A stretch of DNA of 53,796 nt from an uncultured Faecalicatena sp. (GCA_902489075.1 CABTYO010000016.1:1-53796), one strand, 5' to 3'. Positions 18,192 through 27,949 are shown, numbered from the stretch's first letter. Notes: generated by a model not told the origin, from the sequence alone. Numbers and translations are program-made.

Positions 18192-19593
18192 TGTCTTTCT
18201 TCTCCTCTATCCCTGATAACGAATTCATAAAATATCCAAAGCATAGCCAGAAGATATAATTCTGAGGTGAGTTCAGATAAAAGATCATGGACAAAAACAT
18301 ACTTCCTGCTCCCAAAGCAAGCAGAATAGAAAGGCAGACTGCCTGCAGCCTGAAGCTGTCCTTATTCTTATACCGCCACTTTCTCCTTAAATACAGGAGC
18401 GTATTCACCAGCATTGCCCCGATAATCAGGATTCCTATCATCCCCTGGCTCACCAGAATATCGACCAACGAATTATGCATTGAATCATAATAACCACCAT
18501 ATTCGGTATTTACAATATACGTATCCGGCACTTCCGCCTTGGCATAGTTGGTGATATTACGGAAACTTACACCATAGACCGGGGAGGTCTCAACAAGCTC
18601 CAGACCACTCTGCCAGATAGACAGCCTTCCGTTGCTGACATCTTTCTCTATATCCTTTTTCCTACCAATCTGAGAAGGTTTCTTGGTCGTATTCTTCTTT
18701 TCCTGTTTTGCTTTTTCCGCTGCTATTTCAGCCTGTCTCTTTTTCTCATACTTGTTAAATGCATCCTTCACCCCGTAAGAGGCCCCCAGACTTCCCACGA
18801 TCAACGCACATGCTACGACTGCTGTCAGTATAATAACTCCTGATTTTTTTTGCTTTCCACCTTGTTCTCTGTGTAGTCTCTGATACATCCAGAATCCCAT
18901 TCCGGTCAGGATTGCCACACAAAGCGCAATTTCCCCGGTTCTTGAGTCGGAGAAGACAATATACAGATACTGCACAGGTATTGTAAGTGCCAGGAGGATT
19001 TTGAACAATCTATTCTTCGTAACTATGATCAGATAAACTGCCAGTATGATTCCAACAACTAAAATCGTAGCTCCGTGGTTCGGATCATCAAAGACGCCCC
19101 ACAGGCGTCCCCACTTCAGACCAACAACCCGTATTCCCCCATCCGGAGAGACAACATTATAATCCCTCCCCCATGAGAGCATGGACAGACTGACTCCCCC
19201 TGCAACAGTAGCGTAGATTACATAAATAACTGACAACAGCTTTATTTCTTTGTGTATCTCATCAGGCGTACACTGCCAGCTTGCCGTATACAATACAAAC
19301 ATCGGGAATGCAAGCCAGAAGAGTTCTTTGATATTATCCGTAATTCCGTATTTCGCCATCATAAGCGAGCTGAATACATGGCTCACCAAAAAAGCGATGA
19401 TCCACACCAGATTGGTAATCTTCTGGCGTTTCCTGATGATCTGTACAAGCAGATACACCCCCACGACAGCTCCGTATGCCGTCAGCACCAGTGTTGCAGC
19501 GCCCATCCATGATTTTTCATTCAACAGTGCTGTAAATGCAACCAATACGTATAACAAATAATAAACTTTAAAACCTGATATAACTTTCTTCAT
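18172..19593 (-). CDS. Wzy/O-antigen ligase-like polysaccharide polymerase
   Basis: A 473-aa membrane protein with about ten hydrophobic segments. A large outer loop contains the Wzy_C-type stretch SGLELVETSPVYGVSFRN and nearby YDSMHNSLVDILVSQG, where H-N-S-L is typical of the ligase/polymerase family. It should polymerise the repeat units outside the membrane. An oddity is a strongly charged, Lys/Glu-rich insert before that stretch (around residues 275-320), which looks helical and is longer than usual. It is the only clear Wzy in the operon although there are two Wzx proteins. AGGATGA lies before the ATG. Confidence 0.85.
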   Translation of the reverse strand: MKKVISGFKVYYLLYVLVAFTALLNEKSWMGAATLVLTAYGAVVGVYLLVQIIRKRQKITNLVWIIAFLVSHVFSSLMMAKYGITDNIKELFWLAFPMFVLYTASWQCTPDEIHKEIKLLSVIYVIYATVAGGVSLSMLSWGRDYNVVSPDGGIRVVGLKWGRLWGVFDDPNHGATILVVGIILAVYLIIVTKNRLFKILLALTIPVQYLYIVFSDSRTGEIALCVAILTGMGFWMYQRLHREQGGKQKKSGVIILTAVVACALIVGSLGASYGVKDAFNKYEKKRQAEIAAEKAKQEKKNTTKKPSQIGRKKDIEKDVSNGRLSIWQSGLELVETSPVYGVSFRNITNYAKAEVPDTYIVNTEYGGYYDSMHNSLVDILVSQGMIGILIIGAMLVNTLLYLRRKWRYKNKDSFRLQAVCLSILLALGAGSMFLSMIFYLNSPQNYIFWLCFGYFMNSLSGIEEKKDSEERNS

Positions 19594-19598
19594 TCATC

Positions 19599-20675
19599 CT
19601 ACCTTTCAGACTTGATTTTCGAGTAAACTTGAGGAAAAACCTGTTTTACAATATGCACGGCCCTGCCAAATGCAAGGCAGATCATAGAACGTTTCCATCT
19701 CAGGAACACCAGCAGCAGGCTTAACGCCCTGCTGTCCCTTGCCCTTGCGATCGGGATCAGCTGATTGAATAATCCCTCTCCAAAGAGAGCCCTCAGCCAC
19801 TTATAACGCTCTGCATGGCTCATACCGGATCTTTTATCACAGTTTCTCTGCAGTGCAGACAGTATGTATCTTGCATATAAACTGCCCAGGATCTGCAGGA
19901 CTTCCACGCTGTCCATCTTCCAGTAACGGAACTGATCTAAAAGGATCTCGATCCGTTTCCTGTGGAATTCAAAATATTCCGGCACAAACTCATTCGTCAG
20001 ATTCCCCTGGATCCGCTTTCCATAACGGTACGGGCAGAAATCGAGAATATTAAGGCTCTCGATATCCATGCAGTATTCCACATTAAATGTAATATCTTCA
20101 ATAAACTTGGCTGTCCTGTAATCCGCAAACTGTAACCGGAGCTTTTTTAAATACTCCAGGTCGTAGATCTTATTCCATGGATAACCGTACAGCGTCTCCT
20201 GCTCCAGATAGATGAACTCTTTCCGAAGCTCCTCCTGGCTGGAATAATATCCCTCTTTGTGAGAAATGCTGTGTTCATACAGAAACTGGTTTTTCTCGTC
20301 ATAATATTCTTCTACCAGACCGAAAATTACGAGCTGGGCACGGTTCTTCTGCAGGGAATCGAAAACACGCAGCAGAAGGTTATCCTCCGCCTTATCGTCT
20401 GCATCCACAAACCACAGATACTCTCCTTTTGCTTCCCTGATTCCTCTGTTCCTTGCTTCACTCACACCCTGATTCTTCTCATGCCGGATCAGACGGATTC
20501 TGTCATCCATATCTAAGTACTTTTCTACAATCTGCACAGTCTGATCCTGTGAAAAATCGTCGATCACAAGTAATTCCCAGTCTTTAAATTTTTGCTTTTG
20601 TATACTTTCAATCGCCGCGGCTATATACTTTTCCGCATTAAAAGCCGGCATCACGATACTAAAATACGGTCTCAT
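19599..20675 (-). CDS. GT2 family glycosyltransferase
   Basis: A 358-aa enzyme with FSIVMPAFNAEKYIAAAI, VIDDFSQDQT, NQGVSEARNRG and the metal motif FVDADDKA. It is expected to add a sugar to the lipid-linked repeat unit. The start overlaps the end of the upstream GT4 gene by 17 bp, and the ribosome binding site AGGGGA lies inside that gene. It is followed 5 bp later by the polymerase gene. The C-terminus is basic with one moderately hydrophobic helix. Sugar specificity is unknown. Confidence 0.88.
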   Translation of the reverse strand: MRPYFSIVMPAFNAEKYIAAAIESIQKQKFKDWELLVIDDFSQDQTVQIVEKYLDMDDRIRLIRHEKNQGVSEARNRGIREAKGEYLWFVDADDKAEDNLLLRVFDSLQKNRAQLVIFGLVEEYYDEKNQFLYEHSISHKEGYYSSQEELRKEFIYLEQETLYGYPWNKIYDLEYLKKLRLQFADYRTAKFIEDITFNVEYCMDIESLNILDFCPYRYGKRIQGNLTNEFVPEYFEFHRKRIEILLDQFRYWKMDSVEVLQILGSLYARYILSALQRNCDKRSGMSHAERYKWLRALFGEGLFNQLIPIARARDSRALSLLLVFLRWKRSMICLAFGRAVHIVKQVFPQVYSKIKSER

Positions 20676-21888
20676 ACAACAATCCCCTAATCAACTCTTC
20701 AATCTTCTGATAAGACTTCGGACGGTCGAACTGTTCTTCCGCCATCTGCCTTGCCCGTCTTCCCATTTCCAGACGGCGCTCCTCGTCTTCATATAGTTTC
20801 ACGATTGCATCTGCCAGTATGCCCACATCCTCCGGCTCGATATTCACGCCAAAGCCGTCCTGTTCCACTTTATTACGGAATTCAGGGCTCATGCAGGTAT
20901 TGATCATTGCCTTTCCGGCGGCCAGGTAATCTCCGATCTTTGTCACAATACTCTGGGGTGCCTTTTTCACAAAGGAATTCACCAGAATATCGGATTTCTT
21001 CAAATACGCCGCCATCTTGTCATACGGTGCATATCCCACGAACTCCACATTATAGATCTGGCGCTCATTGGCCAGTGTCTCCAGTTCTTCTTTCAGAGGA
21101 CCGCCGCCCAGGATCTTGATGCGGATGTCCTGATATCCTCTTTTCGCCAGCTCTTCCCCTGCCAGCACCATGGTGCGGATATCATAGCTTGTGCCAATGG
21201 TTCCGGCATAAGATACCCAGAACTCTCTGTCCAGCTTTGGCACTGCCTCATCGTTTGCCGCAGCGCCCTCATCAAACACGGAAATTTCATTCCCCACATA
21301 GACGGTTGCCTTTGGCACCTCTCTGTTCTGATGTTTGAACGGTCTGTCCCTGTATTCATCGGAAGTTCCGATCACACCGGACACCAGGGAGTATACTTTT
21401 TCCGCATCTCTCTGCAGCGGGTAGAAAAGAATGGAGCTGAATACCGGAATATCCAGAACCATGCGCATGGCCTCCGGCCACAGGTCATTTACATCTGCCA
21501 CAAAAGGAATCCCTTTCTTTTTGGCAAACTCAGCCGCCGCAAGTGCCACGTCATTCGGCGGTATCTCAGCGTACAGAAGGTCATAGTCGCCCTCTTTCTC
21601 CAGCAGTGCTGTCAGATTCTCTGCTGCGATCCGGTGGCTGCGTATTCTCCTTAAGTCTACGTTCTTCTTATATCCCGGCTCCTCGATAAATTTGATGCCG
21701 AACTTGTAATCATCTTTTTTAATTTTCTCAATGTCACGCTGTGCCTTTTCCCAGTGCTGGAATGTGGTCGTGATCAGATCCACCTGATACCCCGCGTCCG
21801 TCAGAAAATCGCAGAGATAACGGAATCTGGTATATCCCTTCTCTCCATTCAACTTGACACCCATCGTAATAACTGCTATCTTTTTCAT
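20659..21888 (-). CDS. GT4 glycosyltransferase (WbuB/FnlA-locus type)
   Basis: A 409-aa GT-B enzyme. The N-terminal domain begins IAVITMGVKLNGEKGYTRF and has YLCDFLTDAGYQVDLIT. The C-terminal domain has WVSYAGTIGTSYDIRTMV, IKILGGGPLKEELE and an acidic site around DILVNSFVKKAPQSIVTK. The overall pattern is like WbuB-type N-acetylsugar transferases, which usually act second after the priming transferase. Its position next to the phosphoglycosyl transferase gene fits that role. AGAGGTGA precedes the ATG. Substrate is inferred only from context. Confidence 0.84.
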   Translation of the reverse strand: MKKIAVITMGVKLNGEKGYTRFRYLCDFLTDAGYQVDLITTTFQHWEKAQRDIEKIKKDDYKFGIKFIEEPGYKKNVDLRRIRSHRIAAENLTALLEKEGDYDLLYAEIPPNDVALAAAEFAKKKGIPFVADVNDLWPEAMRMVLDIPVFSSILFYPLQRDAEKVYSLVSGVIGTSDEYRDRPFKHQNREVPKATVYVGNEISVFDEGAAANDEAVPKLDREFWVSYAGTIGTSYDIRTMVLAGEELAKRGYQDIRIKILGGGPLKEELETLANERQIYNVEFVGYAPYDKMAAYLKKSDILVNSFVKKAPQSIVTKIGDYLAAGKAMINTCMSPEFRNKVEQDGFGVNIEPEDVGILADAIVKLYEDEERRLEMGRRARQMAEEQFDRPKSYQKIEELIRGLLYETVF

Positions 21889-21918
21889 TTAAAATCACCT
21901 CTGCTTTGGCATCATGGG

Positions 21919-22620
21919 CTACCGTTTTACTACAGCCAGTGCCGTATCTATCATTATTTTTAAATCTCCCCAGAAGCTGAACTTCTTAAGATACTGGAGA
22001 TTATACTTCATCTTTACAGGCAGAATATACTCTACATAGACCTCATCCACCGATTTCTGTGTTTCCTTCTGATACTTTTCCATCAGCTCATCTTCATCTT
22101 TGAACAAAATGCTCGTTCTTGATGTAATTCCCGCCGGAAGAAGCAGTGTCGCCATCATGGATTCTGAATAATGGTCCACGTACTTTTTCACCTCCGGTCT
22201 GGTCCCGACAAAGGACATGTCGCCTGTCAGTACATTAAAGAGCTGCGGCAGCTCATCCAGCCGGCATTTCCGTAAGAATCTGCCGGCTCCTGTGATCCGG
22301 TCATCCTCTTTCTTTGTGACTAACGGTCCCTTCTTATCAGCACCTGTCACCATAGTCCTAAACTTGAAAATACGATATGGTTTCCCATATCGCGTAATTC
22401 GCTCCTGCCTGTAAAAGACCGGACCTCTGCTGTCCAGCTTAATCCATAATGCCAGCGCAGCCATGACCGGTGACAGGACTACTGTTAAAATAAGTGCAAG
22501 AAAGAAATCCATCATGCGCTTTAGCCGCAGGCTGGACTTCTTTCTCTTTAATTGCTCATAATATGGTCTCACATGTCCATTACGCATGGACTCAGGTAAT
22601 TGCTCCCACTGTGGTATCAT
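21919..22620 (-). CDS. Priming undecaprenyl-phosphate glycosyl-1-phosphate transferase (short PGT)
   Basis: A 233-aa monotopic phosphoglycosyl transferase that would load the first sugar-1-phosphate onto undecaprenyl phosphate. It has one N-terminal re-entrant or membrane helix (about residues 37-60). The catalytic core follows: GPVFYRQERI, FKFRTM, the acidic LDELPQLFNVL and VGTRPEV. The usual VGPRPE reads VGTRPE here, a small deviation. It lacks the long N-terminal membrane domain of WbaP/WcaJ and so is PglC-sized. Genes for a 4,6-dehydratase and an aminotransferase precede it, suggesting the primed sugar is a 4-amino-trideoxyhexose. Confidence 0.92.
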   Translation of the reverse strand: MIPQWEQLPESMRNGHVRPYYEQLKRKKSSLRLKRMMDFFLALILTVVLSPVMAALALWIKLDSRGPVFYRQERITRYGKPYRIFKFRTMVTGADKKGPLVTKKEDDRITGAGRFLRKCRLDELPQLFNVLTGDMSFVGTRPEVKKYVDHYSESMMATLLLPAGITSRTSILFKDEDELMEKYQKETQKSVDEVYVEYILPVKMKYNLQYLKKFSFWGDLKIMIDTALAVVKR

Positions 22621-22732
22621 AGATATTGGCTCCTAATCTTTTTTAGTCAAAGCGGATATTCAAAATGTACTGCACTGCTTCCTCATAACCTCATGGCAGG
22701 CAATGCTTCTGTCCTTTTCGAGCCTGATCAGG

Positions 22733-23935
22733 TCAGATCAGACTTGAGAATGTCTCTGCTACAAATTGAAGCTGTGCATCTGACAGGCATGTGTGCAGCG
22801 GCAGTGTAATCTCATTCGCAAACTGTGCATACGCATTCGGATAATTCTGAATATCAAATCCCATCTGCTTATAGGCGCTCAGAAGCGGCAATGGCTTGTA
22901 ATGGACATTCACTGCGATCTCTGCTTCTGCCATTTTTGTAATCATATTGTTACATTCTTCGCGCGTTTTGTCAAGCACACGTACAAGATATAGGTGTCCG
23001 CTGGACTTATGATTCTCCCCATAGTGGTTCAGTACTTCAACCGGAAGGCCGCTCAGAGCTTCGTCATACTGTCCGATCAGTTCTCTTCTTCGTTTTAAGA
23101 TGTCCGGGTAACGTTTCAGCTGTACCAGGCCGATGGCTGCCATAATATCCGTCATATTACATTTATAGTAAGGTGCCACAATGTCATATTCCCAGGCTCC
23201 TGCCTGTGTCTTGGCAAGCGCGTCCTTGGACTGTCCGTGGAGTGATAACAGCATGTACTCTTTGTAAAGTGCCTCACTGTCGATTCCTGCCTCAGTAACC
23301 GCGGATGACCAGGTGACCGCCCCGCCCTCTGCTGTCGTCAGATTCTTCACGGCATGGAAGGAGAAGCAGGTGAAATCTGCAATCTGCCCGCACATTTTCT
23401 GGTTTCTCTCTGCCCCAAATGCGTGTGCGGCATCTGCCATGACCAGGATCCTGCCAAGCGCCTCCTGACGCTCATTGGCTGGTCTGAATAGAGGCTTCAT
23501 CTCCTCAGCAATCCTGAAAATCTCGTCATATCGGCTGTACACGATTCCTGCAAGATCTACGCAGATGATTGCTTTCGTGCGCTCTGTCACAGCCTCACGC
23601 ACTTTCTCCGGATCCATGTCAAAGGATCCCGGCAGCGTATCCACCAGGACCGGAGTGGCCCCCACATGGCAGATGCTGCTGCATGTCGCTGTATAAGTGT
23701 ATGCCGTTGTGATCACTTCATCTCCCGGGCCGATTCCCATGACCCTCAGTGTCATCTCCAGGCACGCTGTTGCCGAATTCAGGCAGACCGCTCTGCCGGT
23801 CCGGCAGAAGGCAGCGATCTGGCGCTCGAATTCCTTCGTTCTCGGTCCGGTTGTAATCCAGCCGCTTCGAAGCGCTTCCGCAACTTCTGCAATCTCCTCT
23901 TCTGTAATATCCGGTGGTGAAAATGGTACTCTCAT
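22733..23935 (-). CDS. DegT/DnrJ/EryC1-type sugar aminotransferase
   Basis: A 400-aa PLP enzyme expected to convert a UDP-4-keto-6-deoxy-HexNAc into the 4-amino sugar. Motifs seen are TGPRTKEFE, VCLNSATACLEM, the aspartate in VMADAAHAFGAE and the Schiff-base lysine in SFHAVKNLTTAEGGAV. It follows the PglF/CapD-type dehydratase and precedes the priming transferase, the order of bacillosamine/AAT-type pathways. No acetyltransferase (PglD) is visible nearby, so the free amino group may remain on the sugar. A 112-bp gap separates it from the next gene. Confidence 0.9.
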   Translation of the reverse strand: MRVPFSPPDITEEEIAEVAEALRSGWITTGPRTKEFERQIAAFCRTGRAVCLNSATACLEMTLRVMGIGPGDEVITTAYTYTATCSSICHVGATPVLVDTLPGSFDMDPEKVREAVTERTKAIICVDLAGIVYSRYDEIFRIAEEMKPLFRPANERQEALGRILVMADAAHAFGAERNQKMCGQIADFTCFSFHAVKNLTTAEGGAVTWSSAVTEAGIDSEALYKEYMLLSLHGQSKDALAKTQAGAWEYDIVAPYYKCNMTDIMAAIGLVQLKRYPDILKRRRELIGQYDEALSGLPVEVLNHYGENHKSSGHLYLVRVLDKTREECNNMITKMAEAEIAVNVHYKPLPLLSAYKQMGFDIQNYPNAYAQFANEITLPLHTCLSDAQLQFVAETFSSLI

Positions 23936-23957
23936 TTCAATCTGCTCTCTTTCTCTA

Positions 23958-25982
23958 TTACTCTGTCTTCTGGCCGTTCTCCTGGTCAGTTAACACCTGT
24001 CCCTCAGGCTGTATTTCCAGATCAGCTGCCCCTCTGCTTAAAAATGCACTTGGAAGCTTGGATCTTGTGTCTGAAAATTCCTTCTTCCATCCTGCCTGGA
24101 TCTGCTGGTCACGGATAATATCCGCTTCACGCAGATGATAGGTCGGGATAATCTTGTGGACAATGCGCTTCATCTGATCATTCTCTGCATAGGCCTCTCT
24201 GTATAAGTCTTCCAGATCCTTTAAAAATTCTTCTTCATCAAACTCAATAGGCTTTCCGATATGAATCTTATCATTTTCCGTATTTTCAAGACCCTCTTCT
24301 GCCATCAGGAGTTCTTCATATAACTTTTCTCCCGGGCGCAGGCCTGTATACTTGATCTCAATATCCACTCCCAGGGTATAGCCGGAGAGACGGATCAGAT
24401 TCTTTGCCAGATCTACGATTTTCACTGGCTGTCCCATATCCAGTACGAAGATTTCTCCGCCTTTTGCACTTGCACCTGCCTCAAGGACAAGGGAAACTGC
24501 TTCCGGAATCGTCATGAAGTAACGGATGATCTCCGGATGAGTGACTGTCACCGGACCGCCCTCCTCGATCTGTTTCTTAAACAGCGGGATTACACTTCCG
24601 TTGCTTCCCAGCACGTTACCAAAACGGACAGCAACATAGTCTGTCTCGGAATGGTTATTGAATACCTGGATAATCATCTCGCACATCCTCTTGGATGCAC
24701 CCATGATGTTCGTGGGATTCACTGCCTTGTCCGTTGAAATCAGCACGAACTTCTCCACTTTGTAGCGGTCACATGCCAGTGCAACTTTATATGTTCCGAA
24801 CACATTGTTCTTGATTGCCTCATTCGGGCTGTCCTCCATCAGCGGCACATGCTTGTGTGCGGCTGCGTGGTAGACAATATCCGGACGGTATTTTTCAAAG
24901 ACGCTGTTTACCTTACGCCCGTTTCTCACGGAACCGATCAGAACGACCAGATCCAGGTTCGGATACTTGGCTTTCAGTTCCTGCTGAATATCATAGGCAT
25001 TATTTTCATAAATATCGAAAATGATCAGCTGCTTCACTCCATTGGCTGCGATCTGGCGGCACAGCTCGCTTCCGATGCTTCCGCCTCCTCCTGTGATCAG
25101 GACAACCTTGTCGGAAACATAACGTCCGATCTTCTCGGTTGTAATCTGGATCGGATCTCTGCCGAGCAGGTCCTCAATCTCCACATTGCGCAGCTTGGAT
25201 ACGCTGACCTCCCCGTTTACCAGCTGATAGACGCCCGGAAGAATCTTTAACTCACAGGCCGGGATCCTCTGGCAGATCTCCAGGATCTTCTGGCGTTCTC
25301 GCTTATCCGCACTTGGAATCGCGATGATCACTTCGTTGATCGCATATTTTTCCGCATACTTTAAGATATCTTCTCTGCCGCCGACTACCTTTACCCCGTG
25401 GATATAGGTACCCTGCTTCCTTGGGTTGTCATCGATCACACAACAGATCTTCGCATCCAGTTCTGTGCTGAGCTCCAGCTCCTTCATGACAACGTTGCAG
25501 GCCTCGCCCGCACCAATGATCATCGTATTACGCACATGGCGTCCGTGGATATTCCCGCGGTACAGAAGGCGCATCAGCCTGTAGGAAAACCGGCTCACAC
25601 AGGTCAGCAGAAACAGCGCTGTCGCATAAAGCAGAAAATAGCTTCTGTAAATCGGTTTGTATGTCAAAAAATACATCAGAATATTCAGGAATACCGATAT
25701 CAGGCATGCCTCAATGATATACACAAGTTCCTTGATGCTTGCAAACCGCCATAAGCTCGTGTAGAGCCTGAACGCCGCAAAAATAATAACCGTTAAAATC
25801 GTATTTACAAGAGCCACATCCCAGACAGAGGTATAATATTCGATCGGTATCTCTGTGATGTGCATGTTAAAACGGACCCAAAGTGCCAGAAATGAGCTCA
25901 AATTGATAAATACAATATCGAGCAGCACTAAAAACACTTTATAGATAATCGACAGGTCCCATTTTCTAATTAATTTCATCAT
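23958..25982 (-). CDS. PglF/CapD/WbpM-type UDP-HexNAc 4,6-dehydratase
   Basis: A 674-aa membrane-anchored short-chain dehydrogenase. The first ~110 residues form about four transmembrane helices. A CoA-binding-like Rossmann domain with MIIGAGEACNVVM follows. The catalytic domain has ITGGGGSIGSELCRQI and STDKAVNPTNIMGASKR. In this last motif the usual SDR tyrosine is replaced by methionine, as in WbpM and PglF, which argues for 4,6-dehydration rather than epimerisation. The product would be a UDP-4-keto-6-deoxy sugar for the next gene's aminotransferase. Acidic residues and a long polar tail extend the C-terminus beyond the usual length. Confidence 0.93.
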   Translation of the reverse strand: MMKLIRKWDLSIIYKVFLVLLDIVFINLSSFLALWVRFNMHITEIPIEYYTSVWDVALVNTILTVIIFAAFRLYTSLWRFASIKELVYIIEACLISVFLNILMYFLTYKPIYRSYFLLYATALFLLTCVSRFSYRLMRLLYRGNIHGRHVRNTMIIGAGEACNVVMKELELSTELDAKICCVIDDNPRKQGTYIHGVKVVGGREDILKYAEKYAINEVIIAIPSADKRERQKILEICQRIPACELKILPGVYQLVNGEVSVSKLRNVEIEDLLGRDPIQITTEKIGRYVSDKVVLITGGGGSIGSELCRQIAANGVKQLIIFDIYENNAYDIQQELKAKYPNLDLVVLIGSVRNGRKVNSVFEKYRPDIVYHAAAHKHVPLMEDSPNEAIKNNVFGTYKVALACDRYKVEKFVLISTDKAVNPTNIMGASKRMCEMIIQVFNNHSETDYVAVRFGNVLGSNGSVIPLFKKQIEEGGPVTVTHPEIIRYFMTIPEAVSLVLEAGASAKGGEIFVLDMGQPVKIVDLAKNLIRLSGYTLGVDIEIKYTGLRPGEKLYEELLMAEEGLENTENDKIHIGKPIEFDEEEFLKDLEDLYREAYAENDQMKRIVHKIIPTYHLREADIIRDQQIQAGWKKEFSDTRSKLPSAFLSRGAADLEIQPEGQVLTDQENGQKTE

Positions 25983-26008
25983 GTCTTTTTCCTCTGTGTC
26001 GGTCAGAT

Positions 26009-27949
26009 TTATTCGGCAACCTCTGAATCAGGAAGAGTTTCGCCCTTCTCCACTGCATCGATTGCCTGCTTGATGGCCGCGATTGAATCCATATTCGGCT
26101 GTGTTACATATAAAATATTTCCAGGTGATGAGTAACACTCCTGGTCGTCTCCTGTTCCTTCTGCGGACATCGATTTGATGTTCCATGCCGCCGCATCATT
26201 CAGCTGGCTCTTGATCAGATCCTGGATCTGCTCCTGGGACATATTCGTATCCACATTTCCACTGACGCTGCTTAACACACCGTTGGCTCCGGTCAGGATT
26301 GCAGGTGAGATCGCTTTCTTGATCATTGCCGTGATCACTGCCTGCTGGTTCTTTCCTCTCTGGAAATCACCGCCGTCCACATTCATTCTCTCTCTGGAGA
26401 ATGCGAGTGCCTGCTTTCCGTCAAAATGATTCATTCCCTGTGCCACATTCATGACCAGGCCGGAATCTTCACTTGTTGTAAACGACTGTTCCGAATTGAC
26501 ATCTACACCGCCCAGTGCATCTACCATCTGGATCAGGGACGTGAAGTTCACCCTTGCATAGAAATCGATATCTGTATCATACAGTGCGGAAAGTGTCGCC
26601 ATGGAAGCATCCACGCCATAAATACCCGCATGTGTTAGTTTATCCTTCTGACCGCCTGATATTCCAGGGATCTCTACATAGTAATCACGAGGTGTTGTCA
26701 CAAGCAGGATCTGATGTGTGGTCGGATTCACAACAGCGATGATATTCACATCACTCCGGCTGTTCGTCTCGATCGCGCCAAATACATCAATACCACTGAT
26801 ATATACCGCAAAGCTGTCATCCTCCACTTTTACATCGGCTGCCTTATTAACCAGCTTGCTTGTAATCTCATGGGAATAAATAATCTTAACGCTGTCACTG
26901 TATCCTTCAAAGGATTCCTCCAGGATGGATGTATAAGCATCATTGTAAATAATAGCCTGGACATCGCCGTCATGCAGCGCCTTTGCCTGTTCGTTCAGGC
27001 TCTTATACTCTGTCGTATCCAGATCCCTTCCTGTCTCATTGCTGATCTCCTCGATCGTGGCTCTCATATCGTCGCCTTTTAATGCATACTGTACACCAAA
27101 GCTGTAGCTCTTGGCATCCTCAATATTCTCAGCCTTATCCGTCGCAAGGACAGCAACGACCATCTTATCCACTTTCTTATCACCGCCGCTGATCGCCTTT
27201 ACGGTACCATTGGTCTTGAAAATATAATAGGAACCAAATACCAGCACGATGGACATCAGTACACTGAACACCTTGCCGGCGATTGCCTTTTTCTTGGAAA
27301 GCAGCTGGCTCACCAGCGGGATAATCCATAAGAATGCCAGCACCCCAATGATGATTCCGAGATACTTCATCGGCAGCATGTTCAGTACAAATAATGCAGC
27401 AATAAATACCAGCGTTACTGCAAACTGAATCCCGCATAAAATGATACCGACCTCTTTACTGATCTTATTAGAAGCTCTTTTCCTGCCTCTTGGGTTCCTT
27501 GCACCCGTATTCTTTGCTCCCATGTTCCTGTTCGGACCACTCTTGGCACTGTTCCCCGGCCCGCTTTTCGGCCCGTTCTTTGGACCTCCCTGTGAGGCAC
27601 TCTTCGGACGGCTCTGCGGGCTGCCTGCACTTCTTCTGTTCGGATTCGGCTTTGCTCCACCTCCTGCAGATCTGTTCGGATTCGACTTTGCCCCGCTTCC
27701 TGCTGGTCTGTTCGGACTCGATTTTGATCCGCCGCCTGCAGTTCTGTTCGGACCGCTCTTGGCCGCGCTTCCACCAGTTCTGCCTGTACTGCTTTTCGCA
27801 CTGCTTCCGGCAGGTCTCTTCGCGCCGCCTGCAGATGCTTCTCTGCTGCTCTTCGGTCTTTCCCTTCCCTCTTCCATTCTTCGGCGCTTTCTCGCCTGTT
27901 CCCTTCTGTATGCTTCCCGTTCACTATCACTCATATTATTCTGGCCCAT
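26009..27949 (-). CDS. LytR-CpsA-Psr (LCP) family protein with a repetitive basic N-terminal region
   Basis: LCP proteins attach undecaprenyl-linked glycopolymers to peptidoglycan outside the membrane. This 646-aa protein has four parts. A Ser/Gly/Asn/Lys/Arg-rich disordered stretch occupies about residues 12-165, with repeated units like GAKSNPNR and PNRxAGGG. About three hydrophobic helices follow (roughly 168-190, 195-215, 228-247), then an accessory domain, then the LCP catalytic core. The core shows SDVNIIAVVNP, TTPRDYYVEIP, KLTHAGIYG, NFTSLIQMVDALGG, ALAFSRERMNV and GDFQRGKNQQ, including the arginines that bind the pyrophosphate. It is the first gene of the operon, so the ligase is made together with the pathway. 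The start has only a weak AAGGGG upstream. The charged N-terminus would be cytoplasmic. Confidence 0.93.
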   Translation of the reverse strand: MGQNNMSDSEREAYRREQARKRRRMEEGRERPKSSREASAGGAKRPAGSSAKSSTGRTGGSAAKSGPNRTAGGGSKSSPNRPAGSGAKSNPNRSAGGGAKPNPNRRSAGSPQSRPKSASQGGPKNGPKSGPGNSAKSGPNRNMGAKNTGARNPRGRKRASNKISKEVGIILCGIQFAVTLVFIAALFVLNMLPMKYLGIIIGVLAFLWIIPLVSQLLSKKKAIAGKVFSVLMSIVLVFGSYYIFKTNGTVKAISGGDKKVDKMVVAVLATDKAENIEDAKSYSFGVQYALKGDDMRATIEEISNETGRDLDTTEYKSLNEQAKALHDGDVQAIIYNDAYTSILEESFEGYSDSVKIIYSHEITSKLVNKAADVKVEDDSFAVYISGIDVFGAIETNSRSDVNIIAVVNPTTHQILLVTTPRDYYVEIPGISGGQKDKLTHAGIYGVDASMATLSALYDTDIDFYARVNFTSLIQMVDALGGVDVNSEQSFTTSEDSGLVMNVAQGMNHFDGKQALAFSRERMNVDGGDFQRGKNQQAVITAMIKKAISPAILTGANGVLSSVSGNVDTNMSQEQIQDLIKSQLNDAAAWNIKSMSAEGTGDDQECYSSPGNILYVTQPNMDSIAAIKQAIDAVEKGETLPDSEVAE

